Source of the DNA: Ruminococcus sp.
GTDB taxonomy: Bacteria; Bacillota; Clostridia; Oscillospirales; Acutalibacteraceae
DNA: 64,000 nucleotides
Assembly: GCA_003521625.1 (NCBI GenBank)
Contig: DPHV01000024.1
Coordinates: 300,815 to 364,814 of the forward strand
Reading direction: 5' to 3'
Within the stretch, counting starts at the first letter, position 1; every line of letters starts with the position of its first letter. A model generated the notes under the pieces. The model did not search any database. It was not told the origin of the DNA and saw only the letters and a list, made by a program, of their open reading frames with translations. Positions 1 to 6,858 of the stretch are shown one piece after another. The position numbers and the translations under genes were made by a program.

Positions 1-184
1 TCCTTGAAAGAATTTCTACTGCTTTTGAGAAATCGCTCTTTACTAGAAGGCTGTATCCGCAGGATCTGTTTTTTAGATTAATCGGAGTTCTTATAAGCCT
101 GCTGAATACATTGTTAATTCCTAAAATATCTCTTGCTCTCATCGCAAGTGTTACCGAGTTAAACATTATTAAGTTATTTTCCAT
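1..184 (-). CDS. DUF3343 family protein, 3' part outside window
   Basis: The first 61 codons of a small protein read leftwards from an ATG at 184 and run off the window edge. The N-terminus MENNLIMFNSVTLAMRARDI, followed by a Cys-Gly-Tyr-Ser segment near residue 44, resembles the DUF3343 (putative Se/S carrier-like) family. Members are about 80 residues long, with a beta-alpha-beta fold and a conserved cysteine in this position. A short ribosome binding site (GGTGAAA) lies just upstream. Family members often sit near cysteine desulfurase-like genes, but the neighbour on that side cannot be seen. The biochemical role is not established. Family assignment is by eye. Confidence 0.6.
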   Translation of the reverse strand, partial: MENNLIMFNSVTLAMRARDILGINNVFSRLIRTPINLKNRSCGYSLLVKSDFSKAVEILSR

Positions 185-226
185 TATTTTTCACCTTTGT
201 TATATGCATAATACAATATGCTTTTT

Positions 227-385
227 ATACTAATACCTAATTAAAAACTATATTGGATTTTTGAGCAGATTTTTCGTCAGACAAGTGAGATTCCACAGAA
301 AGGCTGTCGCCTTTCGAGGACAGCTCACGAAGTATAGCGGAAAATATGCCAAAAAGATATTTAGGATTTAATTAGGTATTAGTAT
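227..385. repeat. 159-bp element with 19-bp perfect terminal inverted repeats (MITE-like)
   Basis: The left end (227-245, beginning ATACTAATACCTAATTAAA) and the right end (367-385) are exact reverse complements over 19 bp. The interior carries a 6-bp-stem hairpin (AAAGGC/GCCTTT, around 297-312) and no open reading frame of note. Short length, perfect ends and no coding capacity are typical of a non-autonomous miniature transposable element or intergenic repeat. A degenerate, shorter relative lies at 39146-39211. The rest of the 301-bp gap (185-485) holds only the dapB terminator. Confidence 0.65.
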
Positions 386-421
386 TATTACATACTATGA
401 AAAACAACATAAGAATGGTAC

Positions 422-446
422 AAAAAAGCGGCACTAAACGTGCCGC
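422..446 (-). terminator. Intrinsic terminator after dapB
   Basis: On the minus strand a 7-bp perfect GC-rich stem (GCGGCAC/GTGCCGC, 428-434 and 440-446) with a 5-nt loop is followed by a run of six T (422-427). It lies about 40 bp past the dapB stop and would end the asd-dapA-dapB transcript. Confidence 0.85.
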
Positions 447-485
447 CAAAGCTAATATAACTCCGCACAATCAGCGGCTTATACC

Positions 486-1250
486 TTAACCCATTTTGTC
501 GCTTAAAAGATTTCCCATATTGTACATTCCCGCCTTTTGAGAAGCAAGGAAAGCGGCGGCATTTACTGCGCCTACGGCAAAAACTTCTTTTGACTGTGCC
601 TGATGTGATACGGTGATTACCTCGTCGTGACCTGCAAAAATAACCTCGTGTTCTCCGACGATTGTGCCGCCTCTTACCGAATGAATTCCGATTTCATTCT
701 TTGAACGCTTCTTTCTGTAGGAATGTCTGTCATAAACATACTGCGGTTCTTCATCAAGAACATCAGAGATTCCGTCAGCTATCATAAGCGCAGTACCGCT
801 CGGAGCGTCAACCTTTAAATTATGATGCTTTTCTACAATTTCAATATCAAAGCTGTTGCCGAGCACCTTTGCAGCTTCTTTGGTAAGCTCTATAAGAAGA
901 TTTATGCCAAGCGACATATTTCCCGAATAAAATACTGCAATTTTTTCAGAGGCTGACTTAATTTTTTCAACCTGCTCTGCTGAATAACCTGTAGTACATA
1001 TTACGCAGGGCACCAGATTTTCAACAGCATAATCAAGCATATCGTCAAGAACAGCAGGATTTGAAAAGTCTATGATTGCATCGGGCTTTTCTTTAATCTC
1101 GCTGAAATTCTTGAAAACAGGAAAATTATAATCGCTCTCTCCGAAAGCGTCTACTCCGAAAAGTGCTTTTGTTTCGGGATTCTGTGCTACTGCATCTGCT
1201 ACAAAATGTCCCATTTTGCCGTTACATCCGACAATTCCAATATTTACCAT
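486..1250 (-). CDS. dapB: 4-hydroxy-tetrahydrodipicolinate reductase
   Basis: This cytoplasmic enzyme of the diaminopimelate/lysine pathway reduces the DapA product with NAD(P)H. The 254-residue protein opens with a Rossmann nucleotide-binding loop (GIVGCNGKMG, residues 5-14). It carries the DapB signature with the His pair (142-143), catalytic Lys146 and DAPSGTA at 148-154. Length is normal for the family. It is the last gene of a three-gene set asd-dapA-dapB and is followed by a strong terminator. A 72-bp gap holding a stable hairpin separates it from dapA, which may tune its expression relative to dapA. The ATG start at 1250 follows a GGGGAAGT ribosome binding site. Confidence 0.96.
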   Translation of the reverse strand: MVNIGIVGCNGKMGHFVADAVAQNPETKALFGVDAFGESDYNFPVFKNFSEIKEKPDAIIDFSNPAVLDDMLDYAVENLVPCVICTTGYSAEQVEKIKSASEKIAVFYSGNMSLGINLLIELTKEAAKVLGNSFDIEIVEKHHNLKVDAPSGTALMIADGISDVLDEEPQYVYDRHSYRKKRSKNEIGIHSVRGGTIVGEHEVIFAGHDEVITVSHQAQSKEVFAVGAVNAAAFLASQKAGMYNMGNLLSDKMG

Positions 1251-1274
1251 TTTTACTTCCCCTTTAAGTAAAGC

Positions 1275-1301
1275 AATACCGCACAGGATGTGTGCGGTAT
1301 T
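1275..1301 (-). promoter_or_regulatory. Intercistronic hairpin between dapA and dapB
   Basis: A perfect 10-bp stem (AATACCGCAC/GTGCGGTATT, 1275-1284 and 1292-1301) with a 7-nt loop lies in the dapA-dapB gap. No T-run follows in the direction of transcription, so it is more likely an mRNA-stabilising or processing element than a full terminator. Confidence 0.55.
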
Positions 1302-1322
1302 ACAAGTTTAGAAATTCAATAA

Positions 1323-2231
1323 TCAATTAACATTAACGTGCTTGCCGAGTAAATCATACTTTGCAAGACAATCCTTGAGGTCGTGATAGCCAGATACGCT
1401 CATAGGAACAAGCGGTAATCTGCACTCGCCTGCATCATATCCGAAAAGATTCATAGCTGTCTTAATCGGAATTGGGTTTACGTCGCTGAACAATACGTTC
1501 ATGAGCTCAAGGTAATGGAAATGAAGCTTCTGTGCCTCTGCAAAGTTATTCTCAAGGCAGAGCTGACAGATTTTGTGCATCTCGGCAGGACATATGTTCG
1601 CAAAAACAGAAATTACACCAAGTGCTCCGAGTGACATAAACGGAACAGTCTGGTCGTCGTTACCTGAATATATGTCAAGCTTATCTCCGCAAAGAGAACG
1701 GATTAATGCAACCTGTGAAATGTTGCCGCTTGCTTCCTTAGCCGCAACAATTCTCTCGTGCTTGCAAAGCTCCTGATAGGTCTTTGGCTGAATGTTGCAG
1801 CCTGTTCTTGAAGGAACATTGTAAAGAATAATCGGCAAATCAACAGAATCAGCAATTACGTTAAAATGCTTTATAAGACCTGCCTGTGAAGTTTTGTTGT
1901 AGTAAGGAGTTACGCACAGAAGTGCGTCTGCTCCTGTCTTCTGTGCTGACTTTGAAAGCATAACTGCCGTTGAGGTGTCGTTACTTCCTGTACCTGCAAT
2001 AACGGGGATTCTTCCGTTAATCTTCTCGGCTACAAAGGATAGCACCTCGCAATGCTCCTTTTCAGAAAGTGTAGCCGCTTCACCTGTAGTACCGCAGGCA
2101 ATAATAGCGTCAGTACCGTTTTTAACATGAAATTCAAGAAGCTGTCCGAGCACGTCATAGTTTACGCTTCCGTCAGAATTCATAGGCGTAATGATAGCAA
2201 CGCCTGAACCGGTGAAAATGTGGTTAGCCAT
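1323..2231 (-). CDS. dapA: 4-hydroxy-tetrahydrodipicolinate synthase
   Basis: This aldolase condenses pyruvate with aspartate semialdehyde, the branch-point step to diaminopimelate and lysine. The 302-residue protein shows the class I aldolase features of the family: GTTGE (47-51), Tyr137 in YNVPSRTG, and the Schiff-base Lys165 in AAKEASGN. The start is supported by a GGAGGT ribosome binding site seven bases before the ATG. It lies 15 bp downstream of asd, whose product is its substrate supplier, and upstream of dapB, so substrate flow follows gene order. No lysine riboswitch was seen in front of the set. Confidence 0.96.
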   Translation of the reverse strand: MANHIFTGSGVAIITPMNSDGSVNYDVLGQLLEFHVKNGTDAIIACGTTGEAATLSEKEHCEVLSFVAEKINGRIPVIAGTGSNDTSTAVMLSKSAQKTGADALLCVTPYYNKTSQAGLIKHFNVIADSVDLPIILYNVPSRTGCNIQPKTYQELCKHERIVAAKEASGNISQVALIRSLCGDKLDIYSGNDDQTVPFMSLGALGVISVFANICPAEMHKICQLCLENNFAEAQKLHFHYLELMNVLFSDVNPIPIKTAMNLFGYDAGECRLPLVPMSVSGYHDLKDCLAKYDLLGKHVNVN

Positions 2232-2246
2232 AGTTTACCTCCATAA

Positions 2247-3332
2247 TTAGTCCATGTAGCCTTCAGCACAGAGAAGCTCGGCAAGAAGAACTGCACCGCC
2301 TGCCGCACCTCTTAATGTGTTGTGTGACATACATACAAATTTATAATCGTACTGTGTATCTTCTCTGAGTCTGCCCACAGACACAGCCATACCGTTTTCA
2401 AGATTTCTCTCCGACTTAATCTGAGGACGGTCAGGTTCAGTGAAGTAATGTAAGAACTGTTTTGGAGCACTGGGAAGCTCAAGCTCCTGTGCTCTGCCTT
2501 TATAATTTTCCCAGATATTGATAATCTCATCAACAGAGGGTTTCTTTACGCCGTCCTTGAAGGACATAAATACAGCGGCTGTGTGACCGTCGGAAACGGG
2601 TACACGGATACACTGTGATGTAATTGCGATGTCATCTGTGTTGACGATTTTGTCACCCTCGATATGTCCCCATATTTTGAGCGGCTCTTTTTCGGATTTT
2701 TCTTCCTCGCCGCCGATGTACGGGATTACGTTATCAATCATTTCAGGCCAATTATTGAATGTTTTACCGGCACCGGAGATTGCCTGATATGTGCAGGCAA
2801 GCACCTTATTAACGCCAAGCTCCTTTAATGGGTTAATTGCAGGAACGTAGCTCTGGAGCGAGCAGTTTGACTTAACTGCAACAAAACCTCTTTTTGTACC
2901 GAGGCGTTTTCTCTGTGCTTCAATTATTTTAATATGGTCTGCGTTGATTTCAGGGATTACCATAGGTACGTCCTCTGTGAAACGGTGAGCAGAGTTATTT
3001 GAAACAATCGGGCACTCGGCTTTTGCATATTTTTCCTCAAGCGCTCTGATTTCGTCTTTTTTCATATTTACGGCACAGAAACAAAAATCAACCTTTGAAG
3101 CAACCTCTTCAACATTTTCTGCGTTAAGAATAACCATATCTTTATATTTTTCGGGGAGTTCTGCAGTCATATGCCATCTGCCCTCAACAGTTTCGCCATA
3201 TGTCTTGCCTGCACTTCTTGCGCTTGCGGCAAGTGCAGTAACCTCAAACCACGGATGATTTTCAAGCAACAGCGCAAAACGCTGACCTACCATACCCGTA
3301 GCTCCGATAATACCAACTTTGTACTTCTTCAC
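2247..3332 (-). CDS. asd: Aspartate-semialdehyde dehydrogenase, archaeal/fungal-type
   Basis: The enzyme makes L-aspartate 4-semialdehyde from aspartyl phosphate with NADPH. The 361-residue sequence has an N-terminal nucleotide loop (GATGMVG, 10-16) and the active-site cysteine C157 in SNCSLQS. The SNNSAHR segment at 111-117 and the NCSLQ context (rather than the usual bacterial NCSTIQ) match the archaeal/fungal-like subfamily, which is also found in Clostridia. The start is a GTG at 3332 after a GGAGGAAT ribosome binding site. A possible -10 (TATAAT, plus-strand 3395-3400) lies about 65 bp upstream, but its -35 is poor. First gene of asd-dapA-dapB; divergent from queA across 210 bp. Confidence 0.94.
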   Translation of the reverse strand: MKKYKVGIIGATGMVGQRFALLLENHPWFEVTALAASARSAGKTYGETVEGRWHMTAELPEKYKDMVILNAENVEEVASKVDFCFCAVNMKKDEIRALEEKYAKAECPIVSNNSAHRFTEDVPMVIPEINADHIKIIEAQRKRLGTKRGFVAVKSNCSLQSYVPAINPLKELGVNKVLACTYQAISGAGKTFNNWPEMIDNVIPYIGGEEEKSEKEPLKIWGHIEGDKIVNTDDIAITSQCIRVPVSDGHTAAVFMSFKDGVKKPSVDEIINIWENYKGRAQELELPSAPKQFLHYFTEPDRPQIKSERNLENGMAVSVGRLREDTQYDYKFVCMSHNTLRGAAGGAVLLAELLCAEGYMD

Positions 3333-3542
3333 AATAATTCCTCCGAATTAAACAAATTTTAAAAAAGCAGTTGCCTTATTCGAATAAATATTATATTATA
3401 GAAACAGTGTGTTAAAAACACCGCATCAAACGAACAGCCACACTACCTATTATTAAATTATAATATACCATTTTACGCTGTCATTGTCAATTATTTTACT
3501 GCTATCAATTTAATAAATTTATTTTACGAAGTGAGGATATAA

Positions 3543-4568
3543 ATGAAAACAAGCGACTTTTACTATGATTTACCAAAAGAGCTTATTGCACAGACTCCGC
3601 TTGAACCCAGGGACAGTTCAAGACTTCTTGTTCTCGGAAGAGAAAACGGAAATATTGAGCACAAGCATTTTTGCGACATAATTGATTACCTGAATCCCGG
3701 TGATTTGCTTGTGTGCAACGATTCAAGGGTATTGCCTGCAAGGATTTTCGGAATCAAGGACGAAACAGGCGCAAGAGTTGAATTTTTGCTATTAAAACAA
3801 ATCAGCGGAAATAAGTGGGAAACGCTTTGCAAACCAGGTAAAAAGGCACGTGAAGGTGCAAAATTCAGCTTCGGCGACGGAATAATGACTGCAACGGTTG
3901 CTGAAGTTAAGGACGACGGCAACAGAGTTGTTGACTTTGAATGTGAAGATAATTTCTTTGCCGCACTTGACAGAATCGGTCAGATGCCCCTTCCCCCTTA
4001 TATCACCGAAGAGCTCAAGGATAAGGAAAGATATCAGACTGTTTACAGTCACGAATTAGGCTCTGCGGCTGCACCGACGGCAGGTCTGCACTTTACAAAC
4101 GAGCTTATGGAGAAAACAAAAGCAAAGGGAATTAATATCGCATATGTAACGCTTCACGTAGGTCTGGGGACCTTCAGACCTGTTAAGGTTGACGATGTTA
4201 CAAAGCACAAAATGCACAGCGAACATTACGAAATTCCGGAAGAAACGGCAAAGCTTATTAATGAAACTAAAAAGAACGGTAAAAGAGTTATTGCAGTCGG
4301 CACAACGTCCTGCCGTACGCTTGAAAGCGTGGCAAGCTTTTACGGTGAAATCAAACCCTGCGACGGTTTTACGGACATTTTTATTTATCCGGGATACGAA
4401 TTCAAGGTGCTTGACGGTCTTATCACTAACTTCCACTTGCCCGAAAGTACGCTTATTATGCTTGTTTCTGCTTTTGCAGGCTATGACAACATTATGAACG
4501 CATACAAGGTTGCCGTTGAAGAAAAGTACAGATTCTTCTCGTTCGGTGACGCAATGTTCATTTCATAG
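3543..4568 (+). CDS. queA: S-adenosylmethionine:tRNA ribosyltransferase-isomerase
   Basis: QueA transfers and isomerises the ribosyl group of S-adenosylmethionine onto 7-aminomethyl-7-deazaguanine in tRNA, giving epoxyqueuosine. The 341-residue protein has the family start (DFYYDLPKELIAQ) and the conserved segments LPARIFG, AAPTAGLHFT (about residue 174) and NFHLPESTLIMLVSAF near the C-terminus. The ATG at 3543 follows a GTGAGGAT ribosome binding site. Eight bases separate its stop from tgt, the preceding enzyme of the same pathway, so the two are surely co-transcribed. A TTGTCA hexamer at 3484-3489 may be the -35 of their promoter, but the -10 is unclear. Confidence 0.96.
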   Translation: MKTSDFYYDLPKELIAQTPLEPRDSSRLLVLGRENGNIEHKHFCDIIDYLNPGDLLVCNDSRVLPARIFGIKDETGARVEFLLLKQISGNKWETLCKPGKKAREGAKFSFGDGIMTATVAEVKDDGNRVVDFECEDNFFAALDRIGQMPLPPYITEELKDKERYQTVYSHELGSAAAPTAGLHFTNELMEKTKAKGINIAYVTLHVGLGTFRPVKVDDVTKHKMHSEHYEIPEETAKLINETKKNGKRVIAVGTTSCRTLESVASFYGEIKPCDGFTDIFIYPGYEFKVLDGLITNFHLPESTLIMLVSAFAGYDNIMNAYKVAVEEKYRFFSFGDAMFIS

Positions 4569-4576
4569 GAGGATAT

Positions 4577-5707
4577 ATGTTTAAGCTCATAAAAAAAGAA
4601 GGAAACGCACGCAGAGGCGAATTTATTACACCTCACGGCACAATTCAGACTCCTGCATTTATGAATGTTGCGACCTGTGGTGCAATCAAAGGTGCTGTTT
4701 CTGCACTTGATTTAAAAAATATTAAGTGTCAGGTACAGCTTTGCAACACATATCACCTGCACTTAAGACCGGGTGACGACAAGGTTAAACAGCTCGGAGG
4801 ACTTCACAAATTCACTCGCTGGGACGGTCCTATCCTTACCGACAGCGGCGGTTTTCAGGTTTTCTCGCTCGCAAAGCTTCGCAACATAAAGGAAGAAGGC
4901 GTTTATTTTAACTCCCACATTGACGGCAGAAAGATTTTTATGGGTCCTGAGGAAAGTATGAGAATACAGTCAAATCTCGGCTCGACTATTGCAATGGCAT
5001 TTGACGAATGTGTTGAAAACCCGTCTCCGTACGACTACACAAAAGACAGCGTTCACCGCACAACAAGGTGGCTTAAAAGATGTATTGCCGAAATGGACAG
5101 GCTTAACAGTCTTGACGGTACGATTAACAAAGAGCAGATGCTTTTTGCAATTAATCAGGGCGGAATTTTCAAGGATTTACGAGTTGAGCATATGAAAGAA
5201 ATCGCAGATTTAAACCTTGACGGTTACGCAATCGGAGGACTTGCCGTTGGAGAGCCTGCCGAAACAATGTATGAAATTATAGAAACTGTTGAGCCGTTTG
5301 CTCCCTCTGATAAAATACGTTACCTTATGGGAGTCGGTACTCCCGTAAATATTCTTGAAAGCGTTGCAAGAGGTGTTGATTTATTTGATTGCGTTATGCC
5401 GAGCAGAAATGCAAGGCACGGTCAACTTTTCACCTGGCAGGGCGTCAGAAACCTGAACAATGCAAAGTATGAAACAGACGAAAGTCCGATTGATGAAAAC
5501 TGTGACTGTCCTGTTTGCAGAAATTTTTCAAGAGCATATATAAGACATCTTCTTAAAAGCGGTGAAATGCTCGGTATGCGGCTTGCAGTGCTTCACAACC
5601 TGTATTTTTATAATAATTTAATGGAAGTTATAAGAGAACAGCTTGACAACGGCACATATACACAATTTTATGAAAAATACAAAAATATACTCGGAGTTAG
5701 AATTTAA
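4577..5707 (+). CDS. tgt: tRNA-guanine transglycosylase
   Basis: Tgt swaps guanine 34 of tRNAs with GUN anticodons for the queuosine precursor preQ1. The 376-residue protein contains the substrate-binding segment DSGGFQVFSL, the nucleophile region FDCVMPSRNARHG, and the zinc site CDCPVC with a downstream His in AYIRHL. Length fits the bacterial family. It follows queA by 8 bp with an AGGAGG ribosome binding site. No queuosine biosynthesis genes other than queA are nearby, so precursor supply must come from elsewhere or from salvage. Confidence 0.96.
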   Translation: MFKLIKKEGNARRGEFITPHGTIQTPAFMNVATCGAIKGAVSALDLKNIKCQVQLCNTYHLHLRPGDDKVKQLGGLHKFTRWDGPILTDSGGFQVFSLAKLRNIKEEGVYFNSHIDGRKIFMGPEESMRIQSNLGSTIAMAFDECVENPSPYDYTKDSVHRTTRWLKRCIAEMDRLNSLDGTINKEQMLFAINQGGIFKDLRVEHMKEIADLNLDGYAIGGLAVGEPAETMYEIIETVEPFAPSDKIRYLMGVGTPVNILESVARGVDLFDCVMPSRNARHGQLFTWQGVRNLNNAKYETDESPIDENCDCPVCRNFSRAYIRHLLKSGEMLGMRLAVLHNLYFYNNLMEVIREQLDNGTYTQFYEKYKNILGVRI

Positions 5708-5740
5708 TGGAAATTTAATTTGAAAATTTCCTGAAAAAAC

Positions 5741-5769
5741 TTGCAACGGATATTCAAAACTGATATAAT
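5741..5769 (+). promoter_or_regulatory. Sigma-A-type promoter for yajC
   Basis: TTGCAA (-35, 5741-5746) and a perfect TATAAT (-10, 5764-5769) are separated by exactly 17 bp. They lie 30 bp before the yajC start, so yajC can be expressed apart from queA-tgt. Confidence 0.8.
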
Positions 5770-5798
5770 CAATATATTGTATGAAAGGAATGAAGAAT

Positions 5799-6209
5799 AT
5801 GACAAACTTTTTACCCATCCTTGCAGAAGGCAACGGCGGTGCAAACAACAGTATGAGTATGATTTTGATGATAGCAATTTATGCTGCTATTTTTGCCGCT
5901 CTCTATTTCTTCTTAATCAGACCTAATTCAAAAAGAAAAAAAGAAGAAGCTCAGATGAGAAATTCTCTTGAAATCGGCGATGAAATCACAACAATCGGCG
6001 GTATTATGGGCAGAGTCGTTGCAATTAAAGACGACGAGGACGCTATTATCATTGAAACAGGCTCTGACAGAGTAAAAATGAAGTTTAAAAAGTGGTGCAT
6101 CTCTACTGTTGATACAGTAAAGGAGCCTACCGCTGAACAGAAACCTGAAAAGAAAAGCTTTTTCGGCAAGAAAAAATCAGATGATGTTGAGCCAAAAACT
6201 GAAAAATGA
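5799..6209 (+). CDS. yajC: Preprotein translocase subunit YajC
   Basis: This small accessory subunit associates with SecDF-YidC in the membrane. The 136-residue form has a short N-terminus, one membrane segment (about residues 15-36, ending in FLIRPNSKRKKEE), the conserved stretch EIGDEITTIGGIMGRVV, and a charged lysine-rich tail. An in-frame ATG at 5781 exists, but the AAAGGA ribosome binding site lies inside that extension and points to the ATG at 5799. Preceded by its own good promoter. It follows queA-tgt, a common order (queA-tgt-yajC) across bacteria. secD/secF are not in this window. Confidence 0.92.
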   Translation: MTNFLPILAEGNGGANNSMSMILMIAIYAAIFAALYFFLIRPNSKRKKEEAQMRNSLEIGDEITTIGGIMGRVVAIKDDEDAIIIETGSDRVKMKFKKWCISTVDTVKEPTAEQKPEKKSFFGKKKSDDVEPKTEK

Positions 6210-6243
6210 TAAAATAGAATAAATATTGAATTTATATTGACTT

Positions 6244-6286
6244 CCCCGAATATAATTTAACAGATTATTTTCGGGGGTGTTTTTTT
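6244..6286 (+). promoter_or_regulatory. Terminator-like hairpin overlapping the next gene's ribosome binding site
   Basis: CCCCGAA (6244-6250) can pair with TTCGGGG (6270-6276), and T-rich sequence follows (6280-6286). That is the shape of an intrinsic terminator for yajC. The right arm is also the only ribosome binding site (GGGGGTG, 6273-6279) for the TTG start at 6285, so folding would both reduce read-through and hide the start of the downstream gene. Confidence 0.55.
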
Positions 6287-6677
6287 GTCCGACAAAAAAT
6301 TGCTTATTAAAGCTGTACTTTTCGGAACAGTCTGCGGACTGCTTGTAACGGTAATTCTTACTTGTATATTTTCCGCTATAGTAATGACAATCGGTTTGTT
6401 GCCAACAGAGCTTACTGATTATATAACCCTTGCTTTGCTTTCAGTCGGAGCTTTTTCGGGAGGACTTATAACCAGCAGAATTACAAAATCGGCGGGACTC
6501 GTGGTAGGCTTGATTACTGGTTTTGCTATTTTTATACTGATTACGATAACAGGTCTTACCAAAAGTGATGATTCAGTGACATTGCTTACGCTCGTTCGAC
6601 TTGTTGCCCTGCTTATTACAGGAGGAATCGGCGGAATTTTGGGCCTTAAAAGGAAAGAAAGGATACATATAAAATAG
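6285..6677 (+). CDS. TIGR04086 family membrane protein
   Basis: This 130-residue protein is almost entirely hydrophobic, with four predicted membrane spans (about residues 8-32, 38-60, 65-90, 100-122). Gly-rich helices such as GAFSGGLITSR and the closing GGIGGILGLKRKER match the TIGR04086 family, found downstream of yajC in many Clostridia. The function of that family is unknown. The start is a TTG at 6285 after a strong GGGGGTG ribosome binding site that lies within a hairpin. A clean intrinsic terminator follows at 6689-6719. Confidence 0.82.
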   Translation: MSDKKLLIKAVLFGTVCGLLVTVILTCIFSAIVMTIGLLPTELTDYITLALLSVGAFSGGLITSRITKSAGLVVGLITGFAIFILITITGLTKSDDSVTLLTLVRLVALLITGGIGGILGLKRKERIHIK

Positions 6678-6688
6678 AAGTATTTATT

Positions 6689-6719
6689 TGGGCGGAGAAA
6701 TCTGCCCATTATTTTTTTC
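6689..6719 (+). terminator. Intrinsic terminator after the TIGR04086 gene
   Basis: An 8-bp stem (TGGGCGGA/TCTGCCCA, 6689-6696 and 6701-6708, one G-U pair) with a GAAA tetraloop is followed by TTATTTTTTT. It ends the yajC-TIGR04086 transcript. Confidence 0.88.
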
Positions 6720-6767
6720 TGTATTCTGTATTTTTTAAATTATTTATTTACAAAATTTTTATAAATA

Positions 6768-6796
6768 TAGAAATATCATCAATATTATGTTATAAT
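6768..6796 (+). promoter_or_regulatory. Probable promoter for the pseudokinase gene
   Basis: A perfect TATAAT -10 (6791-6796) lies 62 bp before the start codon. The hexamer 17 bp upstream (TAGAAA, 6768-6773) is a poor -35, so the promoter call rests mainly on the -10 and on the upstream terminator. Confidence 0.4.
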
Positions 6797-6858
6797 AAAC
6801 TAGATAGTATATTAACTAAAGAATGAATACTTTATTTATAGAAGGAGATGTGTTAATA

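Noticed and set aside
227..385. Small RNA gene or riboswitch in the DUF3343-dapB gap
   Set aside because: Perfect 19-bp outer inverted repeats with little conserved inner structure fit a miniature mobile element better, and a relative occurs elsewhere in the window.
3333..3542. Lysine riboswitch in front of asd
   Set aside because: The leader from the probable -10 is only about 60-80 nt and I see no L-box-like arrangement of stems.
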